The notes: generated by a model not told the origin, from the letters alone. Counted from the stretch's first letter, positions 24,880 through 33,626 are shown. The stretch: 64,000 nt of DNA from Micromonospora echinaurantiaca (GCF_900090235.1 NZ_LT607750.1:818501-882500); one strand, 5' to 3'. Translations and numbers: made by a program.

Positions 24880-24940
24880 GTTGATCATGAAGTTAGCGGT
24901 GTCGTCTGCCCCTTTTGCCGGTATTAACTTCATGATCAAC
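24880..24940 (-). terminator. GATC-type hairpin terminator
   Basis: Perfect 16-bp arms GTTGATCATGAAGTTA / TAACTTCATGATCAAC with a 29-nt loop, between two minus-strand genes and 11 bp past the dehydrogenase stop at 24951. Its outer GTTGATCATGA is shared with the hairpin at 44051-44111. Confidence 0.7.
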
Positions 24941-24950
24941 GCGGTGTGGG

Positions 24951-26099
24951 CTAGGGGGTGGGGTGGAGGACGGGGCGGAGGCAGCCTTCGGCGCGGGTGC
25001 GCAGCAGGGTGTAGGCCTCGGGGGCGCGGTCCAGGGGGAGGTGGTGGGTGGCGAGGTACTCGGTGCGCAGCTCGTCGCGGGCCATCCGGTCCAGCAGCAT
25101 CGGGATGTAGCGCGGCCCGTGCTGCCGGGCGCCGCGGACGGTCAACCCCTTGGCGGTCACCGCGCCGAGCGGGAACGTGTCGACCACGCCCGGGTGCGCC
25201 CCGAGCACCACGACGCTGCCGCCCTTGCGGCAGGCGTGCACCGCCTCCCGGACGGCCGCCGGGCGGGGTGCCGCGCCGGTGAGGCGGTCACCCAGCGAAC
25301 GGGTCGCGGCGGGCGTGCCGACCGCGTCGACGCACACGTCCGGTCCCCGGCCGCCACTGCGTTCCCGCAGCTCGGCGGCGACGTCGACGCGGCGGTAGTC
25401 GAGCGTCTCGGCACCCGCGTGCCGCTCGGCCGCGCGCAGCCGGTCGGGGTGCCGGTCGACCACCACCACCCGCTCCGCGCCGAGCAGCCGCGCCGCCCGC
25501 GCGGCGACCTGGCCGACCGCGCCGGCGCCCCAGACCGCCACCACGTCGCCGGGGCGGACCCCGCCCAGGTCGGCGCCCATCCAGCCGGCCGGCGCGGCGT
25601 CCGAGGCGAACAGCGCCCGGTCGTCGCTGACCGGCTCCGGTACGGCGAACGCCCCGACGTCGGCGTACGGCACCCGGACGTACTCGGCGTGGCTGCCGGC
25701 GAACCCGCCCTGGGACCGGGGCTGACCGAAGCAGCCAGCGACCGGGTGGCCCCAGGCCGCCTCGCCCGCCGCCGGGTCGGTGCTGCCGTTGTCGCAGCAG
25801 GAGTGCAGCTCGCGGCGGCAGTACCAGCAACTGCCGCAGGAGACCGAGGAGCAGACCACCACCCGGTCGCCGGCCCGGTGCCGGCGCACCTCCGGACCGA
25901 CCTCGACCACCTCGCCGACGAACTCGTGGCCGAGCACCTCGCCGACGGCCGGCCCCCGCCCGGCGAGCAGTGCCAGGTCGGCGGCGCAGGCGGCGCTGCG
26001 CCGCACTCGGACGATGGCGTCGTGGCCGTTGCGCAGCTCCGGGTCGGGCACCTGCCGTACCGCCAGCTCACCGGCGCCCATCCAGCAGAGGGCCCTCAT
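24951..26099 (-). CDS. Zinc-dependent medium-chain alcohol dehydrogenase
   Basis: A 382-residue MDR-family enzyme. VLGHEFVGEVVEVGPEVRRH is the GHE catalytic-zinc block. A Cys cluster (CSSVSCGSCWYCRRELHSCC) supplies the structural zinc ligands. VVAVWGAGAVGQVAARAARL is the NAD(P) Rossmann loop with an acidic VVDRHPDR after it, favouring NAD. It resembles the formaldehyde/glucose-dehydrogenase-like ADH group. The upstream 149-residue gene overlaps its start by 4 bp (ATGA). The substrate is not predictable. Confidence 0.88.
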   Translation of the reverse strand: MRALCWMGAGELAVRQVPDPELRNGHDAIVRVRRSAACAADLALLAGRGPAVGEVLGHEFVGEVVEVGPEVRRHRAGDRVVVCSSVSCGSCWYCRRELHSCCDNGSTDPAAGEAAWGHPVAGCFGQPRSQGGFAGSHAEYVRVPYADVGAFAVPEPVSDDRALFASDAAPAGWMGADLGGVRPGDVVAVWGAGAVGQVAARAARLLGAERVVVVDRHPDRLRAAERHAGAETLDYRRVDVAAELRERSGGRGPDVCVDAVGTPAATRSLGDRLTGAAPRPAAVREAVHACRKGGSVVVLGAHPGVVDTFPLGAVTAKGLTVRGARQHGPRYIPMLLDRMARDELRTEYLATHHLPLDRAPEAYTLLRTRAEGCLRPVLHPTP

Positions 26100-26545
26100 T
26101 CCGGCGTCACCGCCGGGCGGTCCAGCTCGCCGCGGTCGGGGCGGAGCACCTCGCCGGTCTCGGCGAGCTGCTTGACCTCCCGCAGCGCCTGCCGGACCAG
26201 CCGACCCGGGTCGTCGCCGACCAGGTGGACGGCGAGCCCCGGCGGCGGTCCGGAACCGGGGCGCGGCCGGGCGGCGAGTTCCGTGCCCCGGTCGCCGGGG
26301 GCGGGGCGGACCCGCACCTGCACCGCGTCGCCGAGCCGGCGTAGCGGCTCCGCCCAGCGGCCCTCGGGCAGCACCTGGCCGGGTGGGCGGTCCACCGTCA
26401 CCACCTGCCAGCGCGCCGGCCGCCCGTCCCCGCCGTTCGGCCAGCCGACCGGGCGGGGCGCGGTCAGCGCGCGTACCGCGGCCGCGCCGGCCGCCGCCGC
26501 GCCAAGTGCGACTCCGCCACCGGCCAGCCGTGCGATCGGTCCCAC
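26096..26545 (-). CDS. Shortened SRPBCC-like membrane protein
   Basis: About 149 residues if it starts at GTG 26545 (AGGGGG ribosome site 10 bp upstream); longer starts at 26575 and 26650 are possible. A Gly/Ala TM segment (LAGGGVALGAAAAGAAAVRA) is followed by the C-terminal half of a cyclase/dehydrase-type SRPBCC domain: VRVRPAPGDRGTEL, then a helix ending RLVRQALREVKQLAETGEV, which matches the family's C-terminal block. The N-terminal half of the usual fold is missing. It overlaps the alcohol dehydrogenase start by 4 bp. Confidence 0.6.
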   Translation of the reverse strand: MGPIARLAGGGVALGAAAAGAAAVRALTAPRPVGWPNGGDGRPARWQVVTVDRPPGQVLPEGRWAEPLRRLGDAVQVRVRPAPGDRGTELAARPRPGSGPPPGLAVHLVGDDPGRLVRQALREVKQLAETGEVLRPDRGELDRPAVTPE

Positions 26546-26793
26546 CTGTCGCGCACCCCCTGTCCCACCGGTCACCGCTGGCGCTCCGGCCACCTCCGGC
26601 CGCCGCCGGGTCGAGCCCCGGCCGGAACGCGCCAGCGGGCGGCCGGTCACGCGCGGCCGGCCGCCCGCGTACGCCCAGGGTGGGCCCGGGACGGGTGAAG
26701 CCGGCTCCCCCCGAAGGGGTGAACCCGTTTCGGCCGGGTAACCGGGCGCCGCAGGACCGGGGGAGTGGACGCGTCCGTGGGGGTGGGGGCCGG

Positions 26794-29640
26794 ATGCCGG
26801 AGGAGCAGAACCGAACCGTGGTCACGGCGGCGGTGCGGGGCCCGGCCGGCACACCCCTGCTGGCGTCCCGGTTGCGTCCGCCCGCGCTGCCCGATCCGGT
26901 GCTGCTGCGCCCCCGGCTGCTGGACGCCCTGGACCGGGGGACCGGCGGCCCGGTCACCCTGGTCTCCGCGCCGGCCGGCTGGGGCAAGACCACCCTGCTC
27001 GCCTCATGGTGCCGGGCGGCCGGTGCCGCCGGGCCGGACCGGGCGGAGGGTGGCCCGGTGACCGCGGCTGCCGAGGGGGCCCGCGAGACCGTGCCGGCGG
27101 GCGCGCCGCCGGGGGACTTCGGCGCGGCCGGCGACGCTCCACCGGACGGCGAACCGCTCCGGGCGGCCTGGGTGTCGGTGGAGACCGGCGACGACGGCGA
27201 CCGGTTCTGGTCCTACCTGGCGGCGGCGCTGCGCGCGGCCACCGGGCCGGCCGGGGACGCGCCGGAGCCCCCGGTGCCCGACCGGCCACCCCGCCCCGAC
27301 CAGCTGGAACTGCTGGCCGCGGCGCTCGCCGCCCGGGAGCGGCCGGTGCTGCTGGTGGTGGACGACCTGCACCGGATCACCGACCCGGCCGCGCTGACCG
27401 GGCTGGAGTTCCTGCTCCGCCACGCCGGCGAGCGGCTGCGCCTGGTGGTCGGCGCGCGGGCCGGGCTGCCACTGGCCGTGCACCGGTGGCGGCTGGCCGG
27501 GGAACTGACCGAGCTCGGCCCGGACGAGCTGGCCTTCACCGGTGACGAAGTGGCCGACCTGCTCACCGCGCACGGGGTGGTGCTGCCGGTGGCCGGGGTG
27601 CGCCGGCTGCGGGAGCGGACCGGGGGCTGGCCGGCGGCGCTCCGGTTCGCCGCGCTGGCGTTGCGCGGGCAGCCGGACCCGGCGCGCTGGGTGGAGCAGT
27701 TCGGCGGCGACCAGCCGGACATCGCCGGCTACCTGCGCGAGGAGGTGCTCGCCGGGCTGGAACCCGAGGCGCAGGACGTGCTGCGGCGCACCGCCGTCGC
27801 GGACGCGGTCTGCGCCGGGTTGGCCGACGCACTCACCGGCCGGGCGGACACCGAGCCGACGCTGGCCGCGCTGGCCGGCGCCGGCGGGCCGCTGCGCCGC
27901 GACGACAGCCGCCCGCCCTGGTACCGCTGCCACCCGCTGCTCGCCGATCTGCTGCACGCCGAGCTGGCCCGGCTGCCCGCCGACGAGCTGCGCGACCTGC
28001 ACCGGCGGGCGGCCGGCTGGTACGCCGACAACGGCCGGCCGGCCGACGCGCTGCGACACGCCCTCGCCGCCGGCGAGTGGGGCCCGGCCACCGACCTGTT
28101 CATCACCCGCTGGCCGGAGCTGGCCCCGTACGACCGGGACACCCCGGCCGGGCCGCCGCCCGCCGTCCCGCCGACCGAGGCGGTGGCCCGCGACCCGGAA
28201 CTGGCGCTGGCCTGCGCCGCGGAGCGGGCGCACGCCGGGGACGCGGCGGCCGCCGCGGAGCGACTACGGCTCGCCGCCGAGCACGCCCCGACGCTGCCCG
28301 CCCCGCGCCGGGAGCGGTTCCTGCGCCTGGTCGCCGCGCTGGAACTCACCCTGGCCCGGCTGGCTGGCGACCACCGGGAGGTACGCGCCGCCGCAGTTCG
28401 CCTGCTCGCCACCCGGACGCACGCCGGGATGCCCGGCGCCGCGCCCCGGGGCGACACCGGCGAGGACGCCGACGTGCGGGCGGTGGGGGAGACCGCCGTC
28501 GGCCTGGTCGACCTGGCCGAGGGGGACCTACGGGCGGCCGCCACCGGCTTCGGTCGGGCGCTCGCGGCGGCCCGCGAGGCGGGGCGGCCGCGCACCGAGC
28601 TGGTCTGTGCCAGCCGGTCCGCGCTGCTGCACGCGGCCCGGGGCGAGCTGCGGGCGGCGGAGGACGCCGCCCGGGCGGCGCTGGCCCTGCCGCCCTGCCA
28701 GGGTTGGGCCTGCCGGCTGGACTGCGGCCACGGCTACCTGGCGCTGGCGCTGGTGGCGCTGCACCGCGACCAGCCCGAGGAGGCGGAGGCCAACCTGGGG
28801 CTGGCCGCGCCGGCCGCCACCGGCGAGCCGACTGTGGCGGCGCTGGCGGCGCTGTGCCAGGGGTACCTGCGGCGGGACGCCGGTGACCCGGCCGGCGGGC
28901 TGCGACTGCTGGTCGAGGCGCGGGAGCGGCTGGCCGACCGGCCCCGGGCCGTCGAGTTGACGCACTGGCTGCTGGCCGCCGAGGCCGACCTGCGCGCCGG
29001 TCGGGGCGACCTGGACACCGCCCGCGAGCTGCTCACCGACCGGGTGCGCGAGCGGGCCGAGCCGGCGCTGGCGGTGGCGCTGGCCCGGGTGGAGCTGTGC
29101 GCCGACGACTTCCGCGCCGCCGGGCACCTGCTACCGGACTGGCGGGCCCCGGAGGCGACCGAGTGGGCACTGCCGGTACGCCTGGACGCCGCCGTGCTCG
29201 ACGCGGTGCTGGCCCGGCGGGCGGGGGACGAGCGGCGGGCCGGCCGGCTGCTGGAGGCGGCGCTCGACCTGGCCGGGCCGGACGGGTACCGGCGGGTGTT
29301 CACCCGCGCCGAGCCGGGGGTGCGGGACCTGCTCGCCGCGCACCTCGATGCCGGCACCGCGCACTGGCCGACGGTCAGCGACCTGGTCCGGGGCGCCGAC
29401 GAGCCGGCCGGGCGGGCGGCGACGGAGCCGGCCGCGACGGCGCTGGACGAGCCGCTCACCGAGCGGGAGCTGACGATCCTGCGGTACCTGCAGAGCATCC
29501 TGTCCAACGTGGAGATCGCCAGCGAGCTGTCGCTGTCGGTCAACACGGTGAAGACGCACGTCCGCAACATCTACCGCAAGCTTGACGCGACCCGCCGCCG
29601 CGAGGCCGTCCGCCGCGCCCGCGAACTCCGCCTCATTTGA
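26794..29640 (+). CDS. Large ATP-binding LuxR (LAL/MalT-like) regulator
   Basis: A 948-residue LAL-family regulator. A P-loop APAGWGKTTLL lies near residue 53 and a Walker-B-like VLLVVDDLH near 190, so it should bind ATP. A winged region and a long Ala/Leu/Arg helical repeat section (residues about 400-850, MalT/TPR-like) follow. The C-terminal 65 residues are the LuxR HTH: LTERELTILRYLQSILSNVE and SLSVNTVKTHVRNIYRKLD. Such regulators activate degradation or antibiotic genes after binding an inducer. No obvious target is adjacent. A large hairpin follows the stop. Confidence 0.9.
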   Translation: MPEEQNRTVVTAAVRGPAGTPLLASRLRPPALPDPVLLRPRLLDALDRGTGGPVTLVSAPAGWGKTTLLASWCRAAGAAGPDRAEGGPVTAAAEGARETVPAGAPPGDFGAAGDAPPDGEPLRAAWVSVETGDDGDRFWSYLAAALRAATGPAGDAPEPPVPDRPPRPDQLELLAAALAARERPVLLVVDDLHRITDPAALTGLEFLLRHAGERLRLVVGARAGLPLAVHRWRLAGELTELGPDELAFTGDEVADLLTAHGVVLPVAGVRRLRERTGGWPAALRFAALALRGQPDPARWVEQFGGDQPDIAGYLREEVLAGLEPEAQDVLRRTAVADAVCAGLADALTGRADTEPTLAALAGAGGPLRRDDSRPPWYRCHPLLADLLHAELARLPADELRDLHRRAAGWYADNGRPADALRHALAAGEWGPATDLFITRWPELAPYDRDTPAGPPPAVPPTEAVARDPELALACAAERAHAGDAAAAAERLRLAAEHAPTLPAPRRERFLRLVAALELTLARLAGDHREVRAAAVRLLATRTHAGMPGAAPRGDTGEDADVRAVGETAVGLVDLAEGDLRAAATGFGRALAAAREAGRPRTELVCASRSALLHAARGELRAAEDAARAALALPPCQGWACRLDCGHGYLALALVALHRDQPEEAEANLGLAAPAATGEPTVAALAALCQGYLRRDAGDPAGGLRLLVEARERLADRPRAVELTHWLLAAEADLRAGRGDLDTARELLTDRVRERAEPALAVALARVELCADDFRAAGHLLPDWRAPEATEWALPVRLDAAVLDAVLARRAGDERRAGRLLEAALDLAGPDGYRRVFTRAEPGVRDLLAAHLDAGTAHWPTVSDLVRGADEPAGRAATEPAATALDEPLTERELTILRYLQSILSNVEIASELSLSVNTVKTHVRNIYRKLDATRRREAVRRARELRLI

Positions 29641-29655
29641 CCCACCGACAAAAGT

Positions 29656-29710
29656 GATCAAGAGCTTCGCGTCGACCGGGAAGCCTTCCGGTGCCGCGAA
29701 GCTCTTGATC
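29656..29710. terminator. GATC-type bidirectional hairpin terminator
   Basis: Perfect 16-bp arms GATCAAGAGCTTCGCG / CGCGAAGCTCTTGATC with a 23-nt loop, between the convergent LuxR (29640) and DsbA-like (29730) genes. Confidence 0.8.
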
Positions 29711-29729
29711 GACAGGAGGGGAGAGGGGC

Positions 29730-30278
29730 TCAGGGATTGGCGGCGGCGTCCACCGCCGTGAGGAGGTCGGCCAGGTCGTAGGCGTCGTCGTGGCGGACCT
29801 CGTTGATGAAGAGGGTGGGTGTGGCGTTGACCCCGCTGCGGATGCCGCTGACGAAGTCCCGCCGCACCCGGTCGCCGTGCGCCTGCCGGTCCACCTCGGC
29901 GCGCACCTCGTCGATCGGCAGGCCGAGCTGCTCGATGCCGAGCGAGAGGTGCACCGGGTCGAGCTGGTCCTGGTGCTCGTACAGCCAGTCGTGCATGGCC
30001 CAGAACCGTCCCTGCCGGTCGGCCGCCTCGGTGGCCTCCGCCGCGCTCTCCGCGTACGGGTGCAGGTTGGCGATCGGGAAGTGCCGGTACACCAGCCGCA
30101 CCGTGTCCGCCCGCTGGCGGAGCAACTCGGTCAGGTTCCGGTGCGCGGCTCCGCAGAACCGGCACTGGAAGTCGGCGTACTCGACGATGGTCACCGGCGC
30201 GTCCACCGGCCCGCGGACGTGGTCGTGCTCGGTCACCGGGGTGCGCAGCCGGGCGGTGACCTGAAGTGGCGTGGTCAT
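29730..30278 (-). CDS. DsbA-family thioredoxin-like protein
   Basis: A 182-residue DsbA/thioredoxin-fold protein. The active site is CRFC in ADFQCRFCGAAH (residues about 37-40), followed by the helical insert and the cis-Pro loop VNATPTLFINE. No signal peptide is present, so it probably acts in the cytoplasm (FrnE-like or DSBA oxidoreductase group) rather than in envelope disulfide formation. It is separated from the BON gene upstream by a hairpin. Confidence 0.87.
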   Translation of the reverse strand: MTTPLQVTARLRTPVTEHDHVRGPVDAPVTIVEYADFQCRFCGAAHRNLTELLRQRADTVRLVYRHFPIANLHPYAESAAEATEAADRQGRFWAMHDWLYEHQDQLDPVHLSLGIEQLGLPIDEVRAEVDRQAHGDRVRRDFVSGIRSGVNATPTLFINEVRHDDAYDLADLLTAVDAAANP

Positions 30279-30299
30279 CCGACCCCCCGATCGCCGGCG

Positions 30300-30324
30300 G
30301 ACCCGGGCGCGGCGCGCCCGGGTC
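30300..30324 (-). terminator. Terminator after the BON-domain gene
   Basis: Perfect 11-bp arms GACCCGGGCGC / GCGCCCGGGTC with a 3-nt loop in the 237-bp gap between two minus-strand genes. The rest of that gap (30325-30515) shows nothing I can identify. Confidence 0.6.
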
Positions 30325-30515
30325 GGATCAGCCCGTTCGGCTCAGTCATGGCTCCCAGCCTGGTCCTCGACGGGGTGAGCGCGGCTCACCCCGCGCGGGT
30401 GGTTCGGCGCCCGGCCGGGCCGCATGGCAACGCCGTTCCGGGCAGCGTGGCCGGGCCGTTCCGGGTGGGTGACGGCGCCGCTCGGGGCCGTGCGGCGGCG
30501 TCGTGGCGTACGGCC

Positions 30516-31202
30516 TCAGCCGAGCACGGGAGCCACCGCTATGTGGTTCTGCACCTCCCGGATGCCCGGCGCGGACCAGACGATCCGCTCCACCTCGGCG
30601 CGTTCGGGCATCGAGTGGACCAGCCCGCCGAGCAGCACCGTGTCGCCGTGCACCCGCACCGTGATCCGTTCCGCCTCGGTCGCCCGGTTGCGGGCCAGCG
30701 CGTCGACGATCCGCTCGGCCAGCAGGTGCCCGTCCGGCCGTACGTCGGGGCGGACGGTGATCCCGTTGCTCACCCCGCGTACGCCGGTGAGCCGGGCAAC
30801 CGCCCGTTCCGCGGCCCGGCGCTGGTACTCCCACTCCACCTCGCCGTGCAGGGTCACCCAGCCGTTGGAGACGGTGACGTCGAGCTGTTCGAGCGGCACG
30901 AAGGCGTCCCATTCGAGGGCGTGGCCGGCCGCCGCGGCGAGGTCCGGGTCGGCCCGCTCGGCGCCGGTGCTCAGCTGTACGGCCAGGTCGTTGGCGACCG
31001 CGCGGACCCGGGCCACCCGGTGGGTCGCCCGCTCGGCGGCCCACTTCTTGGCGTAGCTGTCCACCCGGCCGGTGAGGGTGACCACGCCCTCGGAGACGGT
31101 CACCCCGATCTCGTGCGGCTGCACCCGGGGCTCCCAGGTCAACTCGTCGAGGACGGCGGACTGGATGTCCTGGTCGGTACGGGTGATCGTGGTGATCGCC
31201 AT
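30516..31202 (-). CDS. Triple BON-domain protein
   Basis: A 228-residue protein of three BON domains, each with the alpha-beta pattern ending V-x-G-V/L-x-G: VTVSEGVVTLTGRVDS, VTVSNGWVTLHGEVEW and ITVRVHGDTVLLGGLVHS. BON domains bind phospholipid or help stress proteins such as OsmY. No signal peptide or TM segment is seen, so this one is cytoplasmic or peripherally membrane-bound. The strong ribosome site GGGAGGAG fixes the ATG at 31202 over an upstream alternative. Confidence 0.85.
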   Translation of the reverse strand: MAITTITRTDQDIQSAVLDELTWEPRVQPHEIGVTVSEGVVTLTGRVDSYAKKWAAERATHRVARVRAVANDLAVQLSTGAERADPDLAAAAGHALEWDAFVPLEQLDVTVSNGWVTLHGEVEWEYQRRAAERAVARLTGVRGVSNGITVRPDVRPDGHLLAERIVDALARNRATEAERITVRVHGDTVLLGGLVHSMPERAEVERIVWSAPGIREVQNHIAVAPVLG

Positions 31203-31307
31203 CTTCGCTCCTCCCCGATCTGGCGGGCCTGCGTACGTCACGCCGTCCCCGATCCTGCCGCCGGCGGGGATGAGACCCCCTCACCCGACCGGGGCGAACC
31301 GTGGCTG

Positions 31308-31321
31308 TGGGAGCGCTTCCA
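31308..31321. promoter_or_regulatory. CebR/CelR-type operator
   Basis: TGGGAGCGCTTCCA matches the 14-bp actinomycete cellulose-regulon palindrome TGGGAGCGCTCCCA at 13 of 14 positions. CelR/CebR repressors bind this box and release it with cellobiose. It lies 164 bp upstream of the GH74 remnant, consistent with a former cellulase-regulon promoter. Confidence 0.8.
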
Positions 31322-31484
31322 TTCGCCGGGGGCGATCGGTTAGGGTGAGCGCGTTCCTCGGGTGCGGGAGCCGTCGCGCCGGGCAGCGGAGCAGGGGCAG
31401 CTCCGCCGTTGCCCACGTTCGCTCGTCCCCGGGCGCGCCACCTGGCGCGCTGTCCCGGGCGATCACCCTGGAGGGGAACCGCAG

Positions 31485-31910
31485 ATGCGGAGAAGTTTCG
31501 TCGGCGCGGTGGTGGCCGCGCTGGCCACCGCGGCCGTGGTGGCGGCGCCGTTCACCGCCGCCGGCTCCGCGCCGGCCGCCGAGGCGTACGGCTGGAAGAA
31601 CGTCCGGATCGACGGCGGCGGCTTCGTCCCCGGGATCGTCTTCAACCCCACCGAGAAGAACCTGATCTACGCGCTCACCGACATCGGCGGGCTGTACCGC
31701 TGGGAGCAGGGCAGCCAGTCGTGGACCCCGCTGCTGGACTGGGTCGGCGCCGACAGGTGGGGCTGGAACGGCGTGGTCAGCGTCGCCACCGACCTGGTGC
31801 AGACCAACCGGGTGTATGCGGCGGTCGGCGCCAGCACCACCGTCAGCTTCCTCGGCAGCTGGACCGGCGCCAACGGTCCACCGGGCACGGTCACCTGCAC
31901 CAGCCGATGA
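31485..31910 (+). pseudogene. GH74 xyloglucanase collapsed by internal deletion to a CBM2 tail
   Basis: An intact 141-codon frame, but chimeric. Residues 1 to about 35 are a signal peptide. Residues 36-110 match the N-terminus of secreted GH74 xyloglucanases (YGWKNVRIDGGGFVPGIVF; ALTDIGGLYRWEQ; LLDWVGADRWGWNGVVSVAT; NRVYAAVG). At VYAAVG it jumps straight into GASTTVSFLGSWTGANGPP and a TVTCTSR end, which reads as the last strands of a CBM2 cellulose-binding module. About 700 residues of the beta-propeller, linker and most of the CBM are missing. A good ribosome site, a CebR-type operator and a downstream hairpin remain. It cannot be catalytic. Confidence 0.8.
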
Positions 31911-31916
31911 CCCGGG

Positions 31917-31942
31917 CGGCGGGCGGCCCGGACCGCCCGCCG
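31917..31942 (+). terminator. Terminator after the GH74 remnant
   Basis: Perfect 10-bp arms CGGCGGGCGG / CCGCCCGCCG with a 6-nt loop, 6 bp past the stop. Confidence 0.6.
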
Positions 31943-32090
31943 CCGGCGGTGCGGCGCGGACTCCGGTCCGCCGGGGCGGCCTGAGGGGTCCGGCGCCCCG
32001 GCGGACCGGGCCCGGGCGGGTCGCCCGGACCGGCGGAGTCCCCGGGACACGCCTAGGCTCGGTGGCCGGAACGAGGGAAGGGGATCACCC

Positions 32091-32729
32091 GTGAGTCCGA
32101 TCAGGACGGCCTACCTGACCGCCGCGCGCTCGGCGCTCGACCTGCTCGCCGACCCGGCCGTGGCGGTCCGGTGGGACGAGTCCAGCGCGTTGGCCGAGTT
32201 CGGCGTCGGCGGGCTGGCCGGCCATCTCGCCGGGCAGCTGTTCCAGGTCTCGGCCGTGCTGGCCGAACCGGTCCCGCCCGGCGAGCCGGTCGGGCTGCTC
32301 GACCACTACGCGCCGGCCCGGTGGATCGGGACGTCGCTGGACGACGAGATCAACGTCGGCATCCGCCGGGCCGGTGACGAGGTGGCGGCGGACGGGCCGG
32401 CGGCGCTGGTCGACCGGGCCACCGCCACGCTGCGCGAGCTGGCCGAGGCGCTGCCGGCGCAGCCGGTGGACCGGGTGGTGCACCTGGCGCGGGGGCCCTG
32501 GTCGCTCACCCTGGACGACTACCTCACCACCCGGCTGATGGAGATCGCTGTGCACTCCGACGACCTCGCGGTCAGCGTCGGCGTACCCACTCCGGACCTG
32601 CCCGCCGAGGTGCTCGACCCGGTGCTCTCGCTGCTGGCCCGACTCGCCGTACGCCGGCACGGGCAGCCGGCGGTGCTGCGGGCGCTCAGCCGGGCCGAGC
32701 GCGCCCCGGCCGACATCACCGCCTTCTGA
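32091..32729 (+). CDS. Mycothiol-dependent maleylpyruvate isomerase-like (MDMPI/DinB) protein
   Basis: A 212-residue helical protein of the MDMPI_N/DinB superfamily. Metal-ligand positions are visible as GLAGHLAGQ (His near residue 43) and RLMEIAVHSDDL (Glu and His near residues 149-153). Actinobacterial members use a divalent metal and mycothiol as a thiol cofactor in detoxification or isomerisation. Substrate unknown. Monocistronic, with a hairpin after the stop. Confidence 0.8.
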   Translation: MSPIRTAYLTAARSALDLLADPAVAVRWDESSALAEFGVGGLAGHLAGQLFQVSAVLAEPVPPGEPVGLLDHYAPARWIGTSLDDEINVGIRRAGDEVAADGPAALVDRATATLRELAEALPAQPVDRVVHLARGPWSLTLDDYLTTRLMEIAVHSDDLAVSVGVPTPDLPAEVLDPVLSLLARLAVRRHGQPAVLRALSRAERAPADITAF

Positions 32730-32762
32730 CCGGTCCGGGGCCAGGAGCCGCGCGCGTTCACT

Positions 32763-32800
32763 GAAAGAGTGGCTGTTCCGTCGGGAACGGCCACTCTTTC
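32763..32800. terminator. Convergent hairpin terminator
   Basis: 17-bp arms GAAAGAGTGGCTGTTCC / GGAACGGCCACTCTTTC with one mismatch and a short TCGG-type loop, followed by a T-rich end. It lies between convergent genes at 32729 and 32909. Confidence 0.75.
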
Positions 32801-32908
32801 TCTGTACGAGGCGCACCAGGTGGAGGCGGTGGTGTGGGGCGACACGGGCGGGCCCCGGTCGACCGGGTGGTCGACCGGGGCCCGTGGAGTGCCCGTGCCG
32901 GTGGGCGG

Positions 32909-33313
32909 TCAGCCGTCCAGGCCGACGGGGGAGTTGGGCCGGTCCACGTCGACGAACTCGATGTCGTCGGCGGCGCGGTCGCGGCTGCCGGCCGCCCGCG
33001 CGGCGGTGCCGGCGGCCCAGCCGATCGCCGCGCCGGCCAGCGCGGCGGCGATCAGCAGCGTCCAGGGCAGCGCCGGTCGGCGGCCGGCGAGCGCGTCGAA
33101 GGCGAGGCTGGCCCGGCGCCGCGCCTCGTCCGCCGCGGAGCCGACCAGGTCGCCGGCGCCGTCGGTCAGCCCGGAGCCGCCCCGCCGGGCCGATCGGGCG
33201 GTATCGCGGACGCTGTCCCCGGCGGAGCTGACCGCCGAGACGAGCTGCTGCCAGGCCTGGTCAGCGATCCGCTCGGGCTTGCTGCGGCGGTCCAGCAGGT
33301 TGGTTCCGAACAT
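32909..33313 (-). CDS. Small single-pass membrane protein, unknown function
   Basis: A 134-residue protein starting MFGTNLLDRRSK behind a strong GAGGAGGT ribosome site. An Ala/Ser/Arg-rich amphipathic region (SVRDTARSARRGGSG, ADEARRRASLAFDAL) precedes one TM helix (PWTLLIAAALAGAAIGWAAG) and an acidic C-terminal tail. This layout is common for actinobacterial proteins of unknown function related to stress or YtxH-like families. No domain is assigned. Confidence 0.65.
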   Translation of the reverse strand: MFGTNLLDRRSKPERIADQAWQQLVSAVSSAGDSVRDTARSARRGGSGLTDGAGDLVGSAADEARRRASLAFDALAGRRPALPWTLLIAAALAGAAIGWAAGTAARAAGSRDRAADDIEFVDVDRPNSPVGLDG

Positions 33314-33479
33314 CGTGGTTACCTCCTCGGGGTGCCGAAGTCGGCCGGCCACTTCGGACTCCGGCGTCTGTCCGGCGCGTTACGGTTCGCCTGCAACCGC
33401 CAGTGCCCCGACCGTGGCCGGCGCAAACCAGGCGGCGGGCCGGTGGTAGCGGGTCAGTGGGACGCCCGCCGTCTCGCCG

Positions 33480-33626
33480 TCAGCGCAGCACCATCACCGC
33501 CGCCGGGCCGCGGGCGAAGTCCTCGTCGTCATCGTCGTCGTCATCGCCGCCGCCACCGAACCCGCAGGCCAGTACGAGGGCGAGCAGCGCGCCGACCCCG
33601 GCCAGCGCGGCAAGTCTCCTGAGCAT
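33480..33626 (-). CDS. 48-residue Asp-rich exported mini-protein
   Basis: A short gene with a clear GGAGGGG ribosome site before the ATG at 33626. It encodes MLRRLAALAGVGALLALVLA, then CGFGGGG, seven consecutive Asp, EDFARGPAAVMVLR and a stop. The Arg pair, hydrophobic core and following Cys look like a lipoprotein signal. The mature peptide would be about 28 residues and strongly acidic, possibly metal-binding. It is on the same strand as the membrane protein at 32909, 167 bp away. Unknown function. Confidence 0.65.
   Translation of the reverse strand: MLRRLAALAGVGALLALVLACGFGGGGDDDDDDDEDFARGPAAVMVLR

Noticed and set aside
24880..24940. Phage or plasmid attachment site
   Set aside because: The repeat is an inverted hairpin at a gene end. 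No integrase or tRNA is nearby, and similar hairpins occur at three other gene ends.
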